A stretch of DNA of 64,000 nucleotides from an uncultured Solobacterium sp. (GTDB taxonomy: Bacteria; Bacillota_I; Bacilli_A; Erysipelotrichales; Erysipelotrichaceae), in the NCBI GenBank assembly GCA_938039295.1, contig CALHUY010000052.1, positions 4,835 through 68,834 on the forward strand, read 5' to 3'. Position numbers and translations under genes: made by a program. The notes under the pieces were generated by a model. That model made no database searches and was not told the DNA's origin. It saw only the letters and a program-made list of their open reading frames with translations. Shown piece after piece: positions 1-7,931 of this stretch (position 1 is the stretch's first letter; every line of letters begins with the position of its first letter).

Positions 1-1
1 G

Positions 2-352
2 ACTGCGGAAGAAGTTAAGTCTGCTTTGGATCAAAAGGAGACCGGAATTGGTTTAGCAACTGTATATCGTAATCTCAATCTTCTCGTCCAAGAAGGTGTG
101 ATTCGTAAGTATACAGGTGAAGGCTATAACTTCTATGATGGTAATCCTGCTCCACACGATCACTTACGTTGTACAAAGTGCGGAAAGATGATCGACCTTG
201 GTGAAATGCCTTATGACTCTTGCCCAGATGAAAAGGTAGAAAAATTCACCGGTGGAAAAGTATTCAGTCATGTCACTATTTTTGAGGGAATTTGCAAAGA
301 TTGTCTAAATGAGGAGGACACAAGCAATGGAATTAAAGGGTTCAAAAACTGA
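2..352 (+). CDS. Fur-family metalloregulator, PerR-like (5' truncated by the window edge)
   Basis: The reading frame is open from base 2, so the gene begins outside the window; about 116 C-terminal residues are present. The visible part covers the end of the winged-helix DNA-binding domain ([14 protein letters not shown] is the family recognition-helix region) and the dimerisation/metal domain. Two CxxC pairs, CTKC and CKDC, form the structural zinc site, and the HDHLRC segment is typical of Fur/PerR proteins. Its last 26 bases overlap the rubrerythrin gene, which points to peroxide or iron-linked control and hence a PerR-type role. Fur, Zur and PerR cannot be separated firmly because the N-terminal regulatory histidine is outside the window. 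Confidence 0.88.
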   Translation, partial: TAEEVKSALDQKETGIGLATVYRNLNLLVQEGVIRKYTGEGYNFYDGNPAPHDHLRCTKCGKMIDLGEMPYDSCPDEKVEKFTGGKVFSHVTIFEGICKDCLNEEDTSNGIKGFKN

Positions 353-866
353 AAAGAATTTAAATGATGCATTCGCTGGCGAGTCAATGGCTCGCAACAA
401 GTACACTTTCTTCGCTGAAAAGGCTCGTGAAGAAGGTTACGAACAAATCGCAAACATCTTCTTAGAAACAGCACGTAACGAACAGGAACACGCTAAGCAG
501 TGGTTCATCGCATTATGCGGTGGCGCTATCCCAACAACTCATGAATGCTTACAGATGGGTGTTGATGGTGAAAACTACGAGTGGACAGACATGTACAAGA
601 GAATGGCTCAAGAAGCTCGTGAAGAAGGATTCACACGTATCGCAGCTCAGATGGACATGGTAGCTAAGGTTGAAAAGGAACACGAAGAAAGATACGAGAA
701 GTTAAAGGCTAATGTCTTAAACTCTCAAGTATTCGAAAAGGACGAGCCAGTAGTATGGCAGTGCGAAATCTGTGGTTATACAATTGAGTCCAAGAAGGCT
801 CCTAAGATTTGCCCACTCTGCAGCTACAAGGAAAGCTTCTTCGAAGTTAAGAAGGAAAATTACTAA
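327..866 (+). CDS. rbr: Rubrerythrin
   Basis: Non-haem diiron peroxidase that reduces hydrogen peroxide to water in the cytoplasm of anaerobes, 179 residues. The N-terminal four-helix bundle carries the diiron ligands: Glu19 in GES, then Glu52 and His55 in ETARNEQEH, with the second half repeated around EAREEGF and VEKEHEERY. The C-terminal rubredoxin-like domain has Cys146, Cys149, Cys162 and Cys165 (CEIC and CPLC) for the electron-transfer iron. The start is the ATG at 327, which has GAGGAGG at 311-317 at good spacing; an in-frame ATG at 309 lies upstream of that ribosome site and is rejected. The gene overlaps the regulator's 3' end, so the two are probably translationally coupled. Confidence 0.96.
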   Translation: MELKGSKTEKNLNDAFAGESMARNKYTFFAEKAREEGYEQIANIFLETARNEQEHAKQWFIALCGGAIPTTHECLQMGVDGENYEWTDMYKRMAQEAREEGFTRIAAQMDMVAKVEKEHEERYEKLKANVLNSQVFEKDEPVVWQCEICGYTIESKKAPKICPLCSYKESFFEVKKENY

Positions 867-880
867 AATTTATCCCTTCG

Positions 881-905
881 GATGGTATGAAAATACCATC
901 TTTTT
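881..905 (+). terminator. Intrinsic terminator after rubrerythrin
   Basis: GATGGTAT, loop GAAA, ATACCATC: an 8-bp perfect stem followed directly by five T residues, 15 bases after the rbr stop. Confidence 0.85.
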
Positions 906-941
906 CTTTATGATTATGTTAGTGAAAAAGAGGAACATCAT

Positions 942-1820
942 ATGTCACAAGAAATCTATGTGAAACCCAAGAAAGTTACAGCCTTAAATATCCTACTTAT
1001 TCTAATAGGATCATCTCTATACGCATTATCAGTAAACTTCTTTTTAGTACCTTTAAAGCTTTACTCTGGTGGAGTTCCTGGTACAGCACAGATGTTAAGA
1101 ACAGTATTCTTTTCTAATGTGCATCATGTGGATACTGCAGGTCTGATCAACCTTGCGTTTAATATCCCACTCTTTCTTCTTGCTTTAAAGAAGATGAAGA
1201 AACGCATGGTTGTAGGAACAGTGTTATCCGTCGCCTTACAAACAATTATCTTTACATATATCATCGCCCCTACTGCACCTATCCTTGATGATAAACTTGC
1301 ATGTATTGTCATTGCTGGATTATTGGGTGGCGTTGGATGCGGATTGATACTTACCAATAGTGCAAGTGCAGGAGGCTTAGATTTATTAGGTCTATATCTA
1401 AGTCATAAGTCAAAGAAGATTTCTGTAGGAATCTTTAATGTTATTTACAATATTATTCTATATACATTAATGGCAATACTATTTGATGTCTCAACTGCAC
1501 TATACTCTATTATCTATATTGTTGTATTCTCTGTGACAATTGATCGTTGGCATTATCAAAATATTGAAGTTGAACTTATGATTTTTACACATGTTCCTGA
1601 AGTTAAACAGATGATCATGCATGAATACGCAAGAGGTGTTACTTGTTGGGATGGTAAAGGTGCTTATACCAACAATCACACAGAAGTACTCGTTACAATT
1701 GTCGCAAAAAGTGAGGTTTCTTCCGTTCAAAGAGAGATCCGGAAACTTGATCCAAATGCCTTCGTAATCGCTCATACACGTGTTTCTGTATCCGGAGGAT
1801 ACCAAAAACGCCTAGTTTAG
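942..1820 (+). CDS. YitT family (DUF161/DUF2179) membrane protein
   Basis: Integral membrane protein of 292 residues. The N-terminal two thirds hold five or six hydrophobic segments with the family signature near residues 40-50 (YSGGVPGTAQM) and SASAGGLDLLGLYLS further on. The soluble C-terminal DUF2179 domain contains GVTCWDGKGAYTN, diagnostic of YitT proteins. The biochemical role of the family is not established; a transport role is often suggested. A GAGG ribosome site lies just before the ATG. It stands alone between the rbr terminator and the two-component genes. Confidence 0.88.
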   Translation: MSQEIYVKPKKVTALNILLILIGSSLYALSVNFFLVPLKLYSGGVPGTAQMLRTVFFSNVHHVDTAGLINLAFNIPLFLLALKKMKKRMVVGTVLSVALQTIIFTYIIAPTAPILDDKLACIVIAGLLGGVGCGLILTNSASAGGLDLLGLYLSHKSKKISVGIFNVIYNIILYTLMAILFDVSTALYSIIYIVVFSVTIDRWHYQNIEVELMIFTHVPEVKQMIMHEYARGVTCWDGKGAYTNNHTEVLVTIVAKSEVSSVQREIRKLDPNAFVIAHTRVSVSGGYQKRLV

Positions 1821-1896
1821 CACTAAAAATGCGATAAATAGTGGATTTATTTTTTCTTTGTGATACATTTTTTATTGTAGAAATCGTGAGGAACAT

Positions 1897-2610
1897 ATGA
1901 AAACAACACATACAATTTTAATTGTGGATGACGATATAGATATTTTAGAAGCCCTGAAAATCTATTTATCTAAAGACGAGTATCATTTATTAACTGCTCG
2001 AAATGGAAAAGATGCCGTCGATATCGTTAAATCAGAAACTGTGGATTTGGTATTAATGGATATTATGATGCCCATTATGGATGGCATTAAAGCAACCGAA
2101 GAAATTCGTAAACTTACAAATATCCCAATTATCTTACTAACTGCAAAGAGTGAGGATAGTGATAAGGTTGCAGGTTTAGATTGCGGTGCTGATGACTATA
2201 TCACAAAACCTTTCAATCCATCTGAAGTCTTAGCACGTATTAACTCACAGTTAAGAAGATATCACCAACTCGGTGGCGTCAGTGCTGATTCAAATGAGCT
2301 TGTGATTGGTGGAATTGTTTTAGATGACTCCACAAAGAAAGTAACTGTTGATGATAACGAAGTTGCTCTAACACCTATGGAATTTGGTATTTTAAAGATG
2401 TTGATGAAACAGCCAGGAAAAGTATTTACTTCCGCTGAAATTTATAAAAATGTATGGAATGATGAACCAATTGGTAGTGAATCTGTTATCGCTGTTCATA
2501 TCCGTCACTTACGTGAAAAGATTGAGATTGATCCATCTGAGCCAAGATATATCAAAGTAGTTTGGGGACAAGGCTATAAGATGGAGGATAGTCATGAAAG
2601 AGCGCAGTAA
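1897..2610 (+). CDS. OmpR/PhoB-type DNA-binding response regulator
   Basis: Response regulator of 237 residues. The receiver domain (about 1-120) has the acidic pair DDD at 11-13, the phospho-acceptor Asp55 in LVLMDIMMP and the conserved lysine in DDYITKPF. The C-terminal winged helix (about 135-232) has TPMEFGILKMLM, VIAVHIRHLREKI and the terminal hairpin VVWGQGYKM. The 3' end overlaps the sensor kinase start by 17 bases, so the pair is one transcriptional and translational unit. It resembles VanR-like cell-envelope regulators, but no target operon is adjacent apart from nearby envelope genes, so its stimulus is unknown. Confidence 0.93.
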   Translation: MKTTHTILIVDDDIDILEALKIYLSKDEYHLLTARNGKDAVDIVKSETVDLVLMDIMMPIMDGIKATEEIRKLTNIPIILLTAKSEDSDKVAGLDCGADDYITKPFNPSEVLARINSQLRRYHQLGGVSADSNELVIGGIVLDDSTKKVTVDDNEVALTPMEFGILKMLMKQPGKVFTSAEIYKNVWNDEPIGSESVIAVHIRHLREKIEIDPSEPRYIKVVWGQGYKMEDSHERAQ

Positions 2611-4558
2611 AAAAAGATTACGTTCAAGTTATATATGGAAAGTGATTGCTTTCCTTCTTTTTGCGCTTGCGGCTACACTAGATTTAATTGGTATGAATGC
2701 GATTGCGTACTTATCTACTGCCGGAGCCTACGATGGAATTTCTAGATATAGTGATACTGCGGACGCAAAAGCACGTGCAGCAGCCACTGCCAATAACTGC
2801 GTTTTATATGCATTAAGTATCGATTCATCTTATATTGGTGATTCGAATCGAAGTTATGACCGTGATAATTCTAATCTTGCGGTGGAAATCTATGATTTTG
2901 CCACGAATCAGCTAATCTATAAAAATTTTGATATAGAAGAATCCACATTGCATGGTACTGCCTATTTCTATGGCGATACTTCTGATGGTTATTTCCAAGA
3001 TTACATTGATAAGAATAGTGTGCCAACATATCGTATTGAATATGCACTTGCGAAAGATTTAAGCGCAAAAGATGACTTCTACTATTGCGATACAGTTTAT
3101 AACATCCAGTATAAATTCCGTTATATTGTATTCCCGATTGAATTAATCAGTATTATCGTCCTAATCGGCTCTGTTGTATTCCTATTCTATGGTTCAGGAC
3201 ACGTAGATGATAAACCGGGTATTACTTTAGCATGGATTGATAAGGTTCCTCTTGATATCTTTGCCTTTGTTGTTTTGCTTGTTTGGATAAACGCTAGTTA
3301 CTATGTTTATAATCATGGTTTCCCCGATATCGCAATCAATTTCTATCAACAAGGATATTATTACGGTTTTGCGAAAGCTAGTATCATTAAGTACATCATG
3401 GTAATTGTTGGAGGTGTAATCCCATTCCTGCAATTTACATTGTTGTTCTTCTTAAGTCTTGCGGCACGTATCAAATATGGCGATTGGTATAAGAATACAT
3501 TAGTCTACTATATTGGAACAATTCTCTCAAATCTTCTACAGATTGGAGGATATTTCCCTACTTTCTTATTAGGCTCCTTCGTATTCTGGGTTATATTCTA
3601 CTTCTTAGTACAACTCCAACTATATGTATTGTTAGGTATCTTCTTATTTATCGCATCGTACGCTCTATTCTGGCGTGCATATGAATCCGTACTCTTAAAG
3701 AAGGCAATTCATAAATTCGCAAATGGAGAAACTGATTTCTCATTTAGCACTTCAAAGTTATCGAATTTCTTTAAAGTACAAGCAAACGACCTATACAAGA
3801 TTAAAGACTTTGCGGAAGCGGCTGCTAGAAAATCAATTCGTGCTGAGCATTTGCAGAATGAATTGATTACAAATGTCAGTCATGATATTAAGACTCCTCT
3901 TACTTCAATTATTAACTATGTTCATCTTTTGCAAAATGTTGAAGATCCAGAACAAGCCAAAAAATACTTAGCAGTATTAGAAAAACAATCAAAACGTCTT
4001 CAAAAATTAACAGAAGATCTCATCGAAGCCTCTAAGGCAAGTACCGGTAATATTACTGTTAATATTATGCCAAATGATTTACATGAATTATTAGAACAGG
4101 CAATCGGGGAATACTCTGATCGTTTCGAAGCTTGTAAACTAGATATTGTGACAAACATTCCAGATAATGCACGGTCTGTCATGGCGGATGGAAGACTCTT
4201 GTGGCGCGTATTCTCTAATTTATTCTCTAACTTAGTAAAATATGCGCAACCAGAAACCAGAGTCTATATCAATAGTATTCGTACGATTGACAATAATATT
4301 ATGATCTCAATTAAGAATGTTAGTCGTGAAGCACTCAATATTTCTGCAGAAGAGTTAACTCAGCGTTTTGTGCGTGGTGATGAATCTCGTCATAGCGAAG
4401 GTAGTGGACTAGGTCTCAATATTGTAGAGAATTTGGTGAACCTACAAAACGGTCATTTCAATATCGTTATTGATGGCGACCTCTTTAGAACAAACATTAT
4501 CTTGGCCGCAAAACCAGAAGAATTCACAAAGAAGAATTCTACAACAGAATCTAATTAA
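2594..4558 (+). CDS. Multi-pass sensor histidine kinase
   Basis: Sensor kinase of 654 residues, partner of the preceding regulator. A first membrane helix (about 14-40) is followed by an extracytoplasmic region of about 130 residues. Several further hydrophobic segments follow between about 175 and 362. The HisKA domain contains the phospho-acceptor His430 in NVSHDIKTPLTS. The HATPase domain has the N-box SNLFSNLVKYAQ and the G-box GSGLGLNIVENL. The start lies within the regulator gene behind GGAGG. The large multi-span middle region is unusual compared with simple two-helix kinases and may sense membrane-embedded signals. No ligand can be named from sequence. Confidence 0.92.
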   Translation: MKERSKKRLRSSYIWKVIAFLLFALAATLDLIGMNAIAYLSTAGAYDGISRYSDTADAKARAAATANNCVLYALSIDSSYIGDSNRSYDRDNSNLAVEIYDFATNQLIYKNFDIEESTLHGTAYFYGDTSDGYFQDYIDKNSVPTYRIEYALAKDLSAKDDFYYCDTVYNIQYKFRYIVFPIELISIIVLIGSVVFLFYGSGHVDDKPGITLAWIDKVPLDIFAFVVLLVWINASYYVYNHGFPDIAINFYQQGYYYGFAKASIIKYIMVIVGGVIPFLQFTLLFFLSLAARIKYGDWYKNTLVYYIGTILSNLLQIGGYFPTFLLGSFVFWVIFYFLVQLQLYVLLGIFLFIASYALFWRAYESVLLKKAIHKFANGETDFSFSTSKLSNFFKVQANDLYKIKDFAEAAARKSIRAEHLQNELITNVSHDIKTPLTSIINYVHLLQNVEDPEQAKKYLAVLEKQSKRLQKLTEDLIEASKASTGNITVNIMPNDLHELLEQAIGEYSDRFEACKLDIVTNIPDNARSVMADGRLLWRVFSNLFSNLVKYAQPETRVYINSIRTIDNNIMISIKNVSREALNISAEELTQRFVRGDESRHSEGSGLGLNIVENLVNLQNGHFNIVIDGDLFRTNIILAAKPEEFTKKNSTTESN

Positions 4559-4570
4559 TCCTATAAAAGT

Positions 4571-4604
4571 AAAGATGGAGATTACAATATTCTCCATCTT
4601 TTTC
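4571..4604. terminator. Terminator between the sensor kinase and addA (convergent)
   Basis: An 11-bp perfect stem AAAGATGGAGA / TCTCCATCTTT with a 9-base loop, with T residues on the plus side. It lies between convergent genes and may also serve addA, whose stop codon is at 4605. Confidence 0.8.
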
Positions 4605-7600
4605 TTATTCAATGTTGATTGCTTGATCATGATGTACAGACCATGCATACGCATCAATTCTTTTATCTGGGTAAATCAATTGTAGTGCTTTTCTGTATGT
4701 ATTGATTTGTTCTGTATACAACGATTTAATCTTAGATAATGCGGTGTTGTCTGTCTTAAAATCAATCAGAATAATTCTATCTTCTAAGATTGACACAAAG
4801 TCCATAATACCATGTATCTTTTCTTTCTCTGTTTGTACATAGAAAGGATACTCATGATGAATTTCACCTTCTACTGCTTGATGGTAAATCTCAGCATCAC
4901 CAAATGCGAGTAGATGTTTTCTTTCCGTTGAAGAGAGATTTAGGAATGCTAAATCATCTTCGTTAAATAATCTTGGTGGTAACTGTTCAAAACATGCATG
5001 AATACGTGTACCATATTCTCTTCCAGCATTTGTTTCTGTTAGGTCTAGAGCTGGTAAGTTACTACCAAACTCAGTAGAGCTTGGTGTGAATACTTCCTTC
5101 TCTTCTATACTTGTATATCCATAGTGTGGAAGTTCTGTAACAGTTTCTGTTTCTTTATGTTCTAGGAAAACATTCCATGATGGATCAATATCAACCTGTT
5201 TCATAATTGGTTCGTTTGCCATTGTGCTTAGAATCAACCCCGACATACCATTACGAATGAGTAAATCACCTAACATGAACTTCTTTCCACGATATGGAAT
5301 TGGTTTTGGCAATGCGTCTACGATATAGAGTCTACGTACAGCACGTGTAACTGCGACATATAAGATACGAATAAATTCTTCTGCATCCTCAAGGTTTGCT
5401 TTGTATTCGATCGCACGCTTATGGATTGTCTTTCGTTTTGCACGATACGGATTTGTACATAAGAAGTTTAATCCTAGATATAAATCATCATCGACATTGA
5501 CTGCTTCGGCACTATCTCTAAACGGATTTGTTGCATTACTCCATAGGAATACATATTTATATTGGAGTCCCTTTGAGTGGTGAATTGTTGTGACGGTAAC
5601 GATATCATCCGCTGAACCTTTTGAGACTGCTTCATTGGATACCTCATCTTCAACTGCTTTTAAGGCATTTAAGAATTCCGCAACAGAATGGTACTTCGCA
5701 GATACTGTCATTTCAAATAGATAGTCAAAGTTTGACTGTTGACTGATATTTAGACGATTAAAGTAAGTATTGTGATTTGCAAGTTCTGATAACATTCTTG
5801 GAATACCATAGGTATCCGCAAGCTCTTTATACATCTGCAAATCATCATAGATACCAAACTCTTTGGCGACTGCTTTGATTGAACCTAGTCTTATCTTTGC
5901 TCTAGCAATCTCTTCATCACTGTAGTTGTAGAGATTAGAAACCATGCATGCAAAGAGAGCTGAATCTGCTTCTTCATCTAACATTGCAGTACACAATGCA
6001 ATGACAGTCTGGCATAACTCTGAACGATAGAATCCTTCACGTGTATCAATGCTGTAAGGGATTCCCTTTGCTTCGAAGGCTGCTTTGAGATATGCTTTAT
6101 CACCATGACTTCGTAAGAGTATCGCAAAGTCATGGAAGGATGGTAATTTTGTATCATTCTTTCTTGCCAGTTTAAGTTCTTGGTTATAGGTATCAATAAT
6201 CTTATTGGCAATCCAATTTGCCTTAATCATCTTGATATCCTCATCTTCATCCTCATCATCACTGACAATCTCTGTTTTATTCTTCGGAGTATAACTTGCA
6301 AACTCAATGAGTGCATCTGGACTATCATTCTTTGGGAACCAGTCTACGATATCATCTTCACCATACTTTTCTGTACTCTCTTTTACATTCATAATCTTTT
6401 GAAAGAGTATATTTGTAAACTGAATAATCCGTGCATCTGAACGATAGTTTCTCGATAAGATAATCTTTGCTGATTGCATGGATGAATTGATTGTTTCTTC
6501 AACAATCTTTTCTGACTCATTTAATTTAGAACGCATTAGCGCAGGCTTTGCCTGACGGAAACGATAGATAGATTGCTTGGTATCACCTACACGGAAGATA
6601 CAGTTAGGACTAGCAATCATTTCTATGATTGTATCCTGTAGTTTACTTGTATCCTGGAACTCATCAATCATGACTTCTTGTAAGTTATCACGAATAACCT
6701 TCGCTACATTTTCATGTTTTAGAATTTCATACGCATAGCGTTCCATATCCGAGAAATACATTGCAGTATTTTCTTGTTTGATGCGTACGCAATTTTGATA
6801 TGTATGCTTTGCTAGATTGATAAGAGCTGTATTGATGATAGAAGCATCTCTTGCGTCCGAAACAAAATCATCTTCGTTTAGACGTTCCTCTGCCATATTC
6901 TTGAGAGTCTTTTTCAAATGATCCATTGCACGTGCATGTTCAGGATAATTCTCTTTCTTATAACTAGAAAGCTTTGTGTCATCCATCATTTGAATTTGTT
7001 GTTTATAGTTTTGATATATCTCAAAAGTATAAGCAGAACTTTCATCTTCCGGCATTAGTTCAGTTTGTAATGTTTGAATGATATGCAAGAAAGTATCAAA
7101 AGCTGTAGAATTATCAATTACTTTTCCACGTCCATTAATCGCTTCTGGTAGCTCCTGCAAGATTTCTATATCACGTTGTAATACTGCTAGTTGTCCATAT
7201 AAGGACGCAAAGAAATACTTACGGATATTAATATCAAATGCATTAAATGATGTGAATTGATTTGAACTTGTGGAATCAAACTTTTCAGGATACATCTTGA
7301 ATGCATGGTTAAACCATTCCTGTGGATCTACGGATGATTCCGCATGACGATTGATTTTAACAACTGCATCATATAGTCCTTCATAATCATCCGCACGACT
7401 TGAAAAATAGGAAGCGAGCGAAACAATTTCTTGTGGATTTGTCTGATATGCATATTCTAATGCATTCATGAACGCATCACGTTGGATATTTTCGTTTTGT
7501 CCACTTGAGAGAATATTTTCTGTTGTCGCTGGATCTAGACCGATGATGTTGTAATACTTTTTGATAATCGACAAACAGAAAGAGTCGATGGTTGTGATAT

Positions 7601-7931
7601 TCGCACTTGCAAGTGCGATAATCTGATCATCAATATATTGAATCAAATCTTGATCAACAGTTTCTTCTTTTTTTGCTAGCTGTTTGATTTCATTTAGTTC
7701 TTGGGCAACACGCTTTTTCATTTCACTTGCGGCTGCTTCAGTAAATGTTAACGCAAGAATTCGTGATAAGGGTACACGTGGATTATCCTCAATACATCTT
7801 TTTACCAAACGGGATACGAGTACTTTTGTCTTACCGGCGCCAGCAGATGCGGAAACTACAATACCCATCCCAGAAGAATTACAGGCAACGGACTGTTCAG
7901 CAGATAATTGATTTTTCTCAGAGATTCTCAT
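4605..7931 (-). CDS. addA: ATP-dependent helicase/nuclease subunit A (AddA/RexA)
   Basis: Large subunit (1108 residues) of the helicase-nuclease that processes double-strand breaks for RecA. UvrD-type helicase motifs are in order: Walker A SAGAGKTKVLVSRL, DEAQ-like MIDEFQDTS, GDTKQSIYRFRQA, TIHHSKGLQYKYVF and the late motif YVAVTRAVRRLYI. The C-terminal PD-(D/E)xK nuclease shows GTRIHACFEQL, then GIMDFVSI and LIDFKTDN. The start is the ATG at 7931, preceded by AAAGGGGG nine bases upstream; an earlier in-frame ATG at 7955 lies before that site. It overlaps addB by 14 bases, the usual addBA coupling. Confidence 0.95.
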   Translation of the reverse strand: MRISEKNQLSAEQSVACNSSGMGIVVSASAGAGKTKVLVSRLVKRCIEDNPRVPLSRILALTFTEAAASEMKKRVAQELNEIKQLAKKEETVDQDLIQYIDDQIIALASANITTIDSFCLSIIKKYYNIIGLDPATTENILSSGQNENIQRDAFMNALEYAYQTNPQEIVSLASYFSSRADDYEGLYDAVVKINRHAESSVDPQEWFNHAFKMYPEKFDSTSSNQFTSFNAFDINIRKYFFASLYGQLAVLQRDIEILQELPEAINGRGKVIDNSTAFDTFLHIIQTLQTELMPEDESSAYTFEIYQNYKQQIQMMDDTKLSSYKKENYPEHARAMDHLKKTLKNMAEERLNEDDFVSDARDASIINTALINLAKHTYQNCVRIKQENTAMYFSDMERYAYEILKHENVAKVIRDNLQEVMIDEFQDTSKLQDTIIEMIASPNCIFRVGDTKQSIYRFRQAKPALMRSKLNESEKIVEETINSSMQSAKIILSRNYRSDARIIQFTNILFQKIMNVKESTEKYGEDDIVDWFPKNDSPDALIEFASYTPKNKTEIVSDDEDEDEDIKMIKANWIANKIIDTYNQELKLARKNDTKLPSFHDFAILLRSHGDKAYLKAAFEAKGIPYSIDTREGFYRSELCQTVIALCTAMLDEEADSALFACMVSNLYNYSDEEIARAKIRLGSIKAVAKEFGIYDDLQMYKELADTYGIPRMLSELANHNTYFNRLNISQQSNFDYLFEMTVSAKYHSVAEFLNALKAVEDEVSNEAVSKGSADDIVTVTTIHHSKGLQYKYVFLWSNATNPFRDSAEAVNVDDDLYLGLNFLCTNPYRAKRKTIHKRAIEYKANLEDAEEFIRILYVAVTRAVRRLYIVDALPKPIPYRGKKFMLGDLLIRNGMSGLILSTMANEPIMKQVDIDPSWNVFLEHKETETVTELPHYGYTSIEEKEVFTPSSTEFGSNLPALDLTETNAGREYGTRIHACFEQLPPRLFNEDDLAFLNLSSTERKHLLAFGDAEIYHQAVEGEIHHEYPFYVQTEKEKIHGIMDFVSILEDRIILIDFKTDNTALSKIKSLYTEQINTYRKALQLIYPDKRIDAYAWSVHHDQAINIE

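Noticed and set aside
309..326. Earlier ATG for rubrerythrin
   Set aside because: The ribosome site GAGGAGG at 311-317 lies after this ATG, so it cannot serve it.
1821..1896. Promoter in front of the two-component genes
   Set aside because: Several AT-rich hexamers can be chosen, but none gives a -35/-10 pair at acceptable spacing; left unassigned.
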